Below are positions 51,508-62,470 of a DNA stretch of 64,000 nucleotides, piece by piece (position 1 is the first letter of the stretch; each line of letters starts with the position of its first letter). This DNA comes from Casuarius casuarius. Lineage: Eukaryota > Chordata > Aves > Casuariiformes > Casuariidae. The notes beneath the pieces were generated by a model that ran no database searches, was not told the DNA's origin, and saw only the letters and a program-made list of their open reading frames with translations. The translations under genes were made by a program, and so were the position numbers. The stretch is from NCBI GenBank assembly GCA_003342895.1, contig PTFA01000306.1:195011-259010 (forward strand), in the 5' to 3' direction.

Positions 51508-53049
51508 CCCTTTTTCATACCTTATTGGTAAAAATAGTAATGAATTCTGAATCTGGCTAACCTAAATGTAATGTTAACAAAAATTTTATCAATGAATGTT
51601 CAGAGAGCTACTGACTGTAAATTGAAGTAAACTGTCTCCAGTAAGTCGATAATGCTGAACTGTACAAACTACAAATATGATCTATACTTGCAATATTTAA
51701 TTTTTGTCTTTATAAAGGGATATATGCTACATTACAACATCTTCGAATTACAACTCTATGGTTCAAAACCCAATGAACAGGTTTCTAAGCAATTGGGGTA
51801 AGAAAAGTACTAGCATTACTAGCACTAATGAAACCTGATATGCTTTTAAAGGTGATATTTGCCGTCACTGACCTTCTGCACAAATCAGAAGGAATAGCAC
51901 TTTAAGGAACTGATTGTAGCTGAGAACATTACCCAAAGGAAATGGTACAAATACTCCAAAGTAGTTACTGGAAAAGCTGAAATAGCATGTTACTCTGCTC
52001 AAACCACATAGAAACATTTAGCTTATAATGTTAGCGCAGTATTTTTCTGGGTCAAGGCATATTCCCTCCTCCTTCTAAAGAAGTGGAAGGGCTCTACTTA
52101 ATCTCTTTTTAAAGGGTCCTTCAAACATGTTTTCATTTGGATGCTTTACTGAGCTAAATAGCAACAGCCACATTATTAGAAAGAAATTGCCTATGTATAT
52201 GGAGTTCCTTTAATTACACAAACAAAATGCAACAGATCTACACTATTTGGCTTTCAAAAATATTTGGTATAGTGTCACATATGAAATTATTAATATAACC
52301 GAAAGAGATCTGCAAGGAATGTAAGAACCTGGTAATGTTGAAAGAGAAACTGGTCAAAAGGTTTGCCTACATTAGCAATTTATTTTGAATGAGGAGTAGA
52401 CTTTTGAATTTAATCTCCTAATTGTGTCCAATTTGCCACACTTTGGTTCACATCTTGGAGGAGTTCTTTCAGATGAAAGATTCTCCAAGTGGGTACCTAG
52501 CACACGCCAACTGAACGAGTCTTCAGTCCAAAGTATCAGACTAGAATTAGTCTGAAATATAATTCTCCTGAAATTGTACAGGGATGAATGCTGCATCTTC
52601 AGCACCACCTTTTTAGTCACTGTAGATGCCACACTGCTTGATGATGTAGCCAGAGATTACCACTATTGCTCCTCACAGCTCACTTTAAATTAAGTATTTT
52701 CGTTACTTTGCATTCCTGTGGGACTGAACTACATATGTAGAGATGACAAGATCTGGAGACATCCCAATGTGAAGAAGAAATACTAACATGGCCTGAATAG
52801 TGGAATCGAAGTCCGAAGTGTATATGGAAAGTATAAAAACCCAGCTAACAGAGTTACTACGAGCATGGCAATATTAATATCATTAAATAAAAACTGGTAA
52901 AAAATTACCTGGAAGACAACATTCTGATCACTTATATTTTAAAAAATGCCATACTGTAAAAGCAAAAAATGGGTTACTTCATTGATCAGATGGAATTTCT
53001 GTCATAGGGGAGAGGACTGGAAATGCCCGTTTCTTACCCTGGCAAGATT

Positions 53050-53372
53050 AAAGTTGAGAGAAGGTGTAGTTACTCCTTAAATGCATGGGAGTAAACACTA
53101 TAAAGGAAGAGCAGCTTTGCAATTTCAAGATACTGTTTAGTGCAAGAAGAAATAAGTATAAGCTGTGCATGGATAAATTTCAGTTGGAATTTAGTAAACA
53201 AAGTTTCTAAATATCATAAAACTTTGGAACAACCTATCTAATGAAGTAGCAAAGAAAAAAAATATTAACTTCAAGGAAGAACAGAATAACACTCAAAAGG
53301 GATTTTAAGATATGATACGATATTTCAAGGGACTGGACTTGATGGCTGCAGAGATCTGTTTCTATCCAATGT
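53050..53372 (+). mobile_element. CR1-type LINE fragment, 3' end
   Basis: This plus-strand fragment matches the 3' end of CR1 copies in order. It starts with an ATGCATGGGAGTAAACACTATAAAGGA-like segment near 53081-53106. Next comes a GTGCAAGAAGAAATAAGTATAA segment near 53141, then a TTTGGAACAACCTATCTAATGAAGT-like segment near 53223. It ends with GGACTGGACTTGATGGCTG near 53330, which is the usual near-terminal CR1 text before the priming end. It codes for the last residues of ORF2 or 3' untranslated sequence and has no intact frame. The opposite-strand CR1 at 54.6-56.7 kb is a separate insertion: the orientation differs and both copies carry the overlapping 3' region. The 5' edge is vague and could lie up to about 80 bases further upstream. 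Confidence 0.82.
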
Positions 53373-53549
53373 TTAAAATTTGCTCAGAGAATAAATACAG
53401 TGAATACCGAATGTTGTATTACTCATTCAAAATATCCACTTGGCTTTTAGATTGCTTAGGAGGTGACTATAGCAAAATACTATTGGATCTTTCTTCCAGA
53501 AGAATAGTTTGTTGCATACAGGGATTAAATTGACCTGCGTAATTAATAG

Positions 53550-53635
53550 AGTCAGTCACAGAACCCAGAAGAGAATCCAGAAGTCAGGACTGCCTGATCT
53601 ATGTGCCAGTTACTGGGCTATACTCCTTTCTCGTT
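53550..53635 (-). mobile_element. Antisense MIR/tRNA-derived SINE remnant
   Basis: The plus strand reads AGAACCCAGAAGAGAATCCAGAAGTCAGGACTGCC and then CTGATCTATGTGCCAGTTACTGGGCTATACTCC. This is the antisense layout of the tRNA-like head of sauropsid SINEs: an AACCCAGGAGTCCTGACTCCC-like part followed by a CTAACCACTGGACTATACTCC-like part. The copy is decayed and lacks the 3' body. It follows the CR1 3' end at 53.05-53.37 kb by about 180 bases. Confidence 0.5.
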
Positions 53636-53734
53636 AAATTTCAAATAATTACTTCTATAGTCTAGATAGATGCACCTTAGTTTTATCAGTCAGGTTGAAG
53701 TCCCAGGGAGGCATTTTATTACACAGAGAGCAGT

Positions 53735-53737
<3 letters not shown>

Positions 53738-53773
<36 letters not shown>

Positions 53774-53781
53774 CACACACA
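53738..53781. repeat. (AC)n microsatellite with an AT interruption
   Basis: AC units from 53738 to about 53766, then ATATATA, then a second CA run to 53781. It accounts for the Val-Cys-Val-Cys run in the minus-strand ORF at 53655-53846. Confidence 0.95.
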
Positions 53782-54599
53782 AATAAGTTAAAATACCATC
53801 CATCTTTAGCAACATGAAGTAAGTGAGCTGCCACTATATTCATCAATTAGTAAGAAAAAATACAAGGCCAATCTGATTATTATTCACGACTTCTTTTTAT
53901 AGGATAGCACTCTATTTTGGTTTATCTGCACCCCTACTGTGGATTACTCTAGCAAGCAAATACAAACATTGCTAGCACAGATACGCATGATGAACCCCTG
54001 AAAAAGAAGGTAGCATAAAGTGCCACAAGCCAAATAATATTGGGTTTGGTCTGTGAATCTGTATTTGGTTATTTACTCACTTGCTGTCTGTTCCTATTTT
54101 CTCCCTTATTTTACAACTTTTACCTCAGCTGCTTAACCATACCTGCAGGCATTATCCAAGTGTTGACTATCAAGAGATATCCAATTTCTGAGCCTCTGTA
54201 TTATTTTTTCTCACCAACAATGTAAGCCAAATCCTTTTGTCCTCTCAGGAATTCACAAAGCTCCTTCTTCCCAGAGAGAAATCATGTTACTGGCAGATCA
54301 GGGCAAGTCAGCCTGAAGGGCTGTGAATTGTATACAAGATAAATTTTAATACAGATTATTTTAAATCCGGACAAATTTTACTCATTCAGATATAATAAGA
54401 TAATACCAGAGTTAAGTAATCCATAAAAGCAGTGAGAAAGATGAAAAAGTACAAAGAGAGGTGTGAGAAATTAATGACTTTGAAAGCATTTAAAAAGAGA
54501 TCAATAATTTTATAATATTTAAAGACATATACCAAATAAATAATGCCGGTTAATTTATTATATTTAATATTATTTTCTGTTGAGTCCAATACTTAGTGT

Positions 54600-56745
54600 T
54601 TCTCTTTCCCAGAATGGTATCCAGTCTGAGTTTGAAAATGCCAAGAGAAGGAGGAATCACCAAGATTTGTCAGTCTTTGTGCCAGTGGTTAATCACTTCC
54701 ATTGTTAAATTAAAAAGAAAGAAAAAATCTAATCTCTACATTTCTGGAGTTTGTCTGACCTCACTTTCTGGATTCCTTTGGAATTAAAAGGTCTTTTAGT
54801 ACCGAATGCTTTCTTCCTGGGGAGACATACATATTATCTTAAAAGTATTGTCTCCCTGTTTTCTTTTGGTAAAATAAACAAGCTGAGATTGAAAAAAAAA
54901 AAAAAAAACACTCAGGGAGAGGTATTTTCTTCCCCTTCAAAATGTTATTATTAATTATTAATTATTTCCTAAAGTTTCTCCAGCTTTTCAGCATCCTTTA
55001 AATAAATGCTTGCACCAGCACTGGATACACTATTAGAAAATTGATCTTATTACTCAGTATAGGATTAAACTTTCCTGCCTATGGGTAATCATCGGCATGC
55101 TCCTAGTCCAGTCATAGAAGTAAAATCACCTCCGAGTTCCTGTTCACTACTCCTCCGTCCAAATACTGCATTGACCCTTTTTGCCAAAGCATCATACTGA
55201 TGTTACGTTTATTCCAGTAAATGAAATCGGCCAGGAGACAGTCTGTGACTGTAAGCGTATGTGGCACAGCATGGCTCAGGTCTACCCAACTAAAAGTCTT
55301 CCTCCCTCAAACACGTCGTCGTTGTTCATTCTGCCTATGGGGAACAATTCTCAGCTCAGGAAATCCCTTGGGCTCTACCTGGGATGGTGCTAGCAACAGC
55401 GCCCACGCTAGCCAGCCTGGTCACAACAAAATGGTATGTCCAAGCCCAAATCTCATTCCTGCTTAGGTCACTAGTACAGATATAGCAAGAGTTCACAAGA
55501 AGTTGGTTGTCTTTTATCACTCTAAACACTCTTTGGAGTTACTTAGTTTGAACAAACTGTTCAACGACCAGTGGATATGCTGTGAATTTCTTGATTTAAA
55601 TTTACACACTAGATTGAATTAAAATCCATTTTGTCTGAATAGTTCCAATTTATCAGACAATGGCTCCAGATGGTTCCATATAACTGCCATAGGTTCCATA
55701 ATTATTCACTGCTTTCTCAATCTTTGTTTAATTTTATCAGCTATTATTTTAGCTTTACTCCCAGGTCATTGATAAAAATATTTAATAGAGTCAACCCTAC
55801 TATTACGGCTTTTATGAAAGCCCTGTTACAAAGAGCCCCATTCAATTCTGATTCTTTTATGCCATCTATGCTCCAAGTTTCCTCAGCTGGACAGCACATA
55901 ATCTATTGAATGTATGCTTTATCCTTGCAGATAAAGAAATGCATATGCTATTATGTCAAATGCCTGGCAAGCATGTCTAAGTACATTATATCCATCCAAA
56001 TACTCTTATAAAACAAATTTGTAGCTTTATTAAAGAATGATTCAGGCTTATATGGCAAGATATATTTTCATAATGTACATTGACAAATGTTAATTATTTT
56101 CTCGTTTCCTAATTTTTTATCGGTAGAAACCTGTGTCAGCTTGATGTCAGTCTAATCAGTCTATAGTTGCTTAGGCCACCTTGACTGCCCACTTGGAAAA
56201 TTATCGTAACAAGCATACTTTTAGATTTCTTGAATGTCCTTGGTATTTCAAAACACATCATTGATAATTATCATCAGTGGGCCAGGCATTTAGTCAGCTA
56301 TCTATTCATGAAGATCAACAGTCCCCTCAGCTGCTAGTGGACTGCAGAGTAACCCAACACTCTTGTATGATATAAGCATATCATCTTTATTCTTTCAAAA
56401 TACAAATGAGAGATATTTATTAAACACTTTAACGTCTTCATTTTTACTAACAATATTTTATCCTTTCCATCTGCTACTGGCCAACACTATTACTGTTTTT
56501 TTTTTTCAACTAATGCCTGGGGCCTGTATTTCATATACATTTGTATGTATATGTATGTATAGCCTGAGCCATATATGTCATCCTAATATATTTTATCCTA
56601 ATAGCCTTATTTTCTTTTATGAATTTTATGTACATCATAGTATGTGCAATGCTATTGATTATCTATTTTATCCATTTATAAAACTATTGCTTTTTCAATA
56701 GCTGTTTTCATTTTGCCTTTGAACCAGCATGCACATCTAGTCAAA
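54600..56745 (-). mobile_element. Long degraded CR1/L3-type LINE, 3' part of ORF2 plus 3' region
   Basis: Read on the minus strand, this 2.1-kb stretch follows the 3' half of a CR1-type non-LTR retrotransposon in collinear order. The part at 56.4-56.75 kb is the most 5' portion of the element. A trace of the reverse-transcriptase segment YLDxxxAFD lies near 55.95-55.99 kb. The segment just before the catalytic box, translating as VGLTLLNIFINDLG, lies at about 55.76-55.80 kb and matches the family's LGPxLFNIFINDL. The catalytic FADDT box should follow near 55.715-55.735 kb; the flanking LIK-coding bases remain, but the Phe-Ala-Asp-Asp codons are gone. The 3' part (54.6-55.2 kb) matches the stretch shared by many CR1 copies that ends the ORF and enters the 3' region. 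Frameshifts and stops throughout mean it is dead. A run of 17 A (54892-54908) sits inside it. The family call is secure at CR1/L3 level; the subfamily is not determined. Confidence 0.85.
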
Positions 56746-59186
56746 ACTGTTCTACTCCATGACGAAGAGCCTGCTAAACAGAAAGATATCAGAAGACTAT
56801 TTTATGTTGCACAAAGTGCAGAATAGAAAGCTCTCTCTGTAGAAGCAAACTTTTGTACGTGTTGAATTTATGACAAAAGAAAAAGCTTCTAACTTTATAA
56901 ACTTGCAAAACCCAAAACCTAAGGCCACCACAAAAGAGTTAAGCACAAGTAAAAAGTCATTTCATCAACATCGTACATCTTTAATAATTATGAAAATTTC
57001 AAAAATCATGACTACTTTTGATTACTGCTACTATAGAAAAGTGATTTTTTTTCTTAATAGAGGGGAAATCCTACTTCCAATAAGACAGTGATGAAAATTC
57101 TAGGATTCCACCCAAATTATGAATTTATTTCTCAGGGGAATTTTCTAATTCATAAGAACTGGAAAAAATAACTTTCTTATTTTTACAGTAGATGAGATGA
57201 AACTGTCTTTGGCCGCTTTCACTTCCAAGGAAGAAAGCTTATTTTTGTCTTTATTGTTGTGTCTGTATGGAACAACACTTTGGTTTTTTGAACTCTCAAA
57301 AATGTTAGGTATTCAGTTCAGGAGAACATCGTTATCTGTCTGACTGCCATGGTCTTCCATATCTCCATCTAAAATTCCAGGCCTCTTCAAATGCTGAAGC
57401 TAATTTAATGATCTTAAAGGTTACCAAAGGGACTGTTCTGTATTTTTTTCTGAGAAAGTGATTGGGTTGGCTTTATTCGCAAAGACCTAAAACTGTATCT
57501 TGCCACCTGTGACTTGCAAAAGAGCTCTTCTAGAGTCCAAATAAGAAAGTTAATTCTCAACAGCCTGCATAATTTTTTACCCTTATGATGAGCTTACCTA
57601 TAAAAACTTAACAAACCTTTTCATCTGTGCAACAAAAAGAGATTCTGTGGTACCGATTTCTAGTTATTCATAACTCAACCAAAAATGAAGTATCTAATCT
57701 GGGGATGCTTAAGGTGTAGCATCATATTTCTATTTCATTGCATATCCTTTTTCTCTTACTTCTAGCCATGCCAAGTGAAATTGTGCCTTTGTTTGTTGGT
57801 GTTAAATAGTGACCAGAGTCAGCATGGTAATTCAGAAATTCATTGGCAAATCAAACAGCCTCTTGTAAAAAACAGTAACTCCGATTAAAAAAAAGTTTAA
57901 TACAATGTACATTTAACATAGAAAGAAAAAATGTCCTAGGCAACTTGTCAGTTTACCAGCTTGTGTTTTGAGTATAGGCAGCCTGAGAGTGCAGTTTAAT
58001 TAATTGCTACAACAGACCACAAGGGTTTAGGTTCCTGCACTGGTTAACATTATCAAGGGCCTGCTATTTTTTATAGTGTCAATCTATTTATTTTTTTATG
58101 CTTAAATTGATTGGCAGAAAGACTTAACTGTTGTAAACAGTGTTGAAGGTGATGCGTTTACCATTGCTTAAGGGGGAAAAGTCAAAAGACAGATGGAAAA
58201 ATCAAATGGTGGAATGGTGTTCCTGTCATAATTAAGTTTTATGCAGACAAGACGGTGTGTCCATAATAATCGATAGTCTGTTTAGACATTTAGCAAACAG
58301 TTAAATATGCTCTGTATGGTGTGATTTTTTTTCTTACATCCTTTGTGGAAACTAGGTTTGAATTTATGCTCAGTTAATCAGGCAGAAGAGAATGCATGTT
58401 TTTCTCCCACCCGAAAGCAAATATGTTGTAGACTGCCTAGAAGGAGACACATTAAAGAGAGGAAACTCAAGCAATACGGTAATGAAAGGATTTCCTTTGC
58501 TTATAAAGGTACAGAGGAATAATGGGCAAACTGGTTGAGGTAAATCTAGAATCTGCTTCCCTCTCTACACTACCAACTCCTTCACTATTCACTACTCAAA
58601 AAGCTTCACTGAAAGGTAAATCAGCATTTCATGAGGTTACAATGTGCTTATTGAATAATTAATTTCATTATTTTTAATGCTTTCCCCTTCACTACTTCTG
58701 TGCTCAGCTGTGACAGGAATGGGAAGTAATAAAATGCAAGCAGAAACATAGCACACGTTGTGGAGGCGCTCATAGAGGGCCAGTAATCCTGGTAACAAGG
58801 ACAGATCAGCAGGATCCTGGCCATATTCTGAAAGGCTCTGTTTACACGCAAGAATTGTACTGTTATGACTATACCAAAAGACTTATGTGGTGCAATCCCT
58901 TAAGTGTGGCTATGATTGCTGTCATAATGGTATGAAATTGCTTTCACTACTAGAGTTTATTTATTCTTCTCCAGGAACTAGAACTGATACAACTAAGCAT
59001 GTAATTACACATATCTCAGTTTAAAGAAAAAACATTTTAGCCAACTGCATTTTACCAGTACAAAAGCGATGTTTAGACCAGACTTTAACTTCCAACTGCA
59101 ACAATTTTCATCTGGAATTTCCTTTAAGAGAGCGGTATTTTATTTCTGCTCCAACCAGGAACTGTAGTACAAAGTAAATAATGTGA

Positions 59187-59202
59187 TTTTTTTTTTTTTT
59201 TT
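59187..59202 (-). repeat. Poly-T run, 16 bases
   Basis: Uninterrupted T run on the plus strand. Confidence 0.92.
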
Positions 59203-60129
59203 AACTGCTCTGACAGGCTGCTGTATAGCTCAGCTGTGTGCAAGAGGGAGCACTGATAACTCCCCCAAGCTACCAAGGATACAGCTCTGATTACCTTTCC
59301 TACTGCTTCTGTAGCAGTGCAGCCCTTTAACAGGAGCTTTGGGGAGGAAGAGAGTCCTTAAAGACACTACGGAGGAGTCATGAATTTGACCCGGCCCCAT
59401 AGTTTCTGCCACAGAGGACAAATGCTCTACTCGGATGGACAAATAAGAATGCGAAGTCTGTGCAGAACTTATGCGAATATTGTTTCATAAGGACATGATC
59501 TGAATATAGGTTAGTAACAAGGAAATGGCTTCCTTCAAAGCCTCTTATTTATTCAAATAACAGAATCTGGCATATGTCTTTTATATAATTCGGACTCATG
59601 ACACATTGATCAAGTTACGTACTCAGGAAACAGTGAAGTGTATTTTGCTGCTCTTTGCAACAGGATTTTTGACTGACCTCTGTATTGCCATCACATCCCG
59701 GCCCAAGGTCTTTTAGGTGACCCCTTAGGTGATTCCTACTATCAGTCAAAAAAGGTGAGAAGAATGTGCCTGGCAAGAAAAAGAGAGGGAGCTGATGAAT
59801 TGATTTACAGCTGTGGTATACATGTGTTAAATGTGTACATGCTCAGTAGTGTAAATGACTGTCTTGTGCTCACAAATGTATGTTTCTGTGAGTAATGTAT
59901 TTAAACTGAAACAGATATGTGTTAGGTCTGTTATGTGGGAAAGGTATAAGGGCGCACTGTGAACTGTTTATATACGTATCTAATAGAAACACTGAGATAA
60001 TGTATTTTCATTAAACTATGCATTTTCAAAACTAGGACATTTTACAGAAAATAGATCATTTTCAGTGACCTTTTATGTAGGCAGTCTTGCAGGTCTGCAT
60101 TTCTCTGATCACTCTTGCTGGCAGAGGGA

Positions 60130-60175
60130 GAAAAAGAAAAAGAAAAGCTAAAAAAGAAAAAAGGTTTTCTTTTTC
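60130..60175. repeat. A/G-rich tract with an inverted T/C arm
   Basis: A polypurine tract (60127-60163) contains GAAAAAGAAAAG at 60136-60147. GTTTTCTTTTTC at 60164-60175 is nearly its exact reverse complement, allowing an 11-bp stem with a purine-rich 16-base loop. The stem is A:T-rich and may be only a by-product of low complexity. Confidence 0.6.
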
Positions 60176-62329
60176 CATCTTAAAACATCTGTTTTGACAC
60201 TTTTTGAGTTTTGGGATTGGGATTGTGATGTTTTGGTTTAATTCCAGTGCAGACTAAAAACAAATGTCATACCTCGAGAGTTTTCATGCATTGAATCGTT
60301 ATTCTCCAGACAGCTATAGCTATGGTGTGAGTGTGCGCATGTGTGTGTAAATAAGCAGAAAGGGAATGAGATATTACTTTAAATGCCTTTGCCTATGGAA
60401 AGACTAAATAAAAACTGAACACACATTATAAAAAATGAGAAACTGAGTGAGGACACCAGCATTTGGCCTGAAAAGGAGAACGATACAAACAGCCCCAAGC
60501 CTCCAGGTGCAGAGAATCAAACCAATGTTCTCTTGCATTCCAGCCACATCTTTTATTGCACATAAAGTATAAAAGACACATCTCTCTAACACTTTGCAAC
60601 AAGTGGCTGATCATTACTAATTCCTCTGGTATTCATTGTAGGGTGATAACGACCATGATGACCTAACTTGGTTTTACATGTGGGATTATTTACTGTTCTG
60701 GAAAGGCCTGGACCCTGGTTCAGGACTATGCAGTAGCATCAGCAGTATTACATTCTGTGCTAAAGGATTTTTAATACAAATTAAATTTTTGTTCAGGGTT
60801 TTATTTCAGTCTCTGAGACTATTTTAAACTATGGTTAGTATTTTTAAAGAATGATTGTGCTACAGTGGAAAAATATGCTTATTAATAAAAATAATAATTC
60901 TTGTAAGATTTGTATGTCCTAAATAGACCAATATCTACTTTGCAGAAGGAGTCTGATGGTTCATTTTCTTCTATTCAACAGTAAATACTACATCTCTTCA
61001 AAAAGTAGTGAACAGCTCTACAGCTACATGAATTTTGTGGCAGTACCAGAACAATTTGGCACCTTGGTCACCACCACCACCCCCCTGTCCTTAGAACAAG
61101 GCACGGTGCTGGGGCTGAATGAGCTCTCCAGCTCCAGGAACAAGCAAACTTTGTCTTCTGGCCTCCATAACAGACATTATCTGTGTTGCCTCTGTGTCAG
61201 TCCTTATCTTCTTGCAATTAGTAAGTAAATGCATTGGCTCTGCTCAGGCACTGCAACAATCCTGCATGGGAGATGCCAAACCAGGAACTATGGCCACTGT
61301 GGATTCTGGCAACTGTCTCTCTCTTTTGCTTAAGAGAAAACCAGCCCTGGTGATTTATGTGCAAAGAATATAGAGCAATTATAGAGACTAACAACTTAGT
61401 GGAGTTTGTGTCAAGAGTCACTTGAGATGCCCAGGGGTCACCCACTTGACCTCCAGCTACCACTTATGAAGTGTGTAGGCCTTTCCTAGGTCATGTCTTG
61501 TGTCATATACACCAGCCCAACAAGGATGACTCAAGTATCCCAGCACCTCTGAAAAGCCAGTACCTGCCTGTGTTCATGTAAACTGAACAGAGCTTCCAGT
61601 GTCCCTCTCATTCAGAAATAATTTTAAGGATAAAGCTACTGGTCATTATCTGCTCAGAAACACTGCTCTGTATTAGTATTACGTGAATCAGCAGATGTCA
61701 GGATGTATTTGCAAACTACGAAGAAAAACAGTCTCATTGTAATAGTAATATTAAAATTAAAAGTTTGAAAAGACAACTGAAAGTCATGGCTTCTTTGTTT
61801 TCTAATGTTGATATCAAATTATCTCAAACCATTGCGCTTTACACAAATTGCTCATTTGTAAAGGGAGGACAAGAATAATTTTTGTATCTGGAGTTTGATG
61901 ATGATTAGAGGGAACTCGGGGTGGAGGTGGAGAGTAGCACTTTGAGAACCTCAGATCAAAGGCCCTCAACATATTCTTCTGAAATTTTGGGGTACGGTTT
62001 CTCAAGAACTGATAGAGATGCTCTAAAAAACTGAGGTCTGATCCAGACCAATAGCCTGGAGGTCACCTTTCCACACGCTTGAGCAGTATTGTTGGCCAAT
62101 TGGCATTTGGATTTCTCAGTGAAGCCTCATTGTTTTACTTGTGTGAAAGGGATCATATTTTCTTTTCTATATACAATAGCATTTCTTTGGCATATACAAT
62201 GAAATGGAGAAATTAACAGGATGGCAGGTTATAATAGTCATATAAGTGTTCTGCACCTATTCCATACCATGGCCTCAGTAAACATGGCTGGATCCTGCTG
62301 CACTCTGAATGGAAAGCCATACAACCTCA

Positions 62330-62470
62330 GGTCAATAAATGTTATTTATTTATGAATGTATTCTGCGACCCCTGATATATTCAAAGCTCTGGTTAGTGCT
62401 TATAGAAAAAGGCAGAGAAAAAGGAAGTACAAATTCCATAGTTACAATCCAATGTACTTGCTAGAATGAT
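62330..62470 (+). repeat. Short dispersed module, copy 5 (weak)
   Basis: TTATTTATTTATGAATGTATTCTGCGACCCCTGATA is followed by CTCTGGTTAGTGCTTATAG, an A-rich GAAAAAGGCAGAGAAAAAGG part, and TAGTTACAATCCAA near 62440-62453. The blocks appear in the same order as in the 42.8-kb copy: T/A-rich tract, GTGCTAGGCACTGTAC-like core, A-rich part, TTACAAT end. Identity is low. Confidence 0.4.

Larger units (their letters stand above)
47056..53049. other. AT-rich DNA without recognised genes
   Basis: About 6 kb of unique sequence with very few ORFs above 60 codons, the poorest coding potential in the window. Only simple repeats (47.9 and 51.5 kb) are recognised. Confidence 0.62.
56746..62329. other. AT-rich DNA without recognised genes; possible regulatory block
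   Basis: A block at 57950-58350 is rich in homeodomain-type TAAT sites (see findings). A minus-strand exon-like frame is at 59295-59426. A slightly GC-richer part at 60950-61600, with overlapping short ORFs on both strands, may be an old repeat that I do not recognise. Confidence 0.55.
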
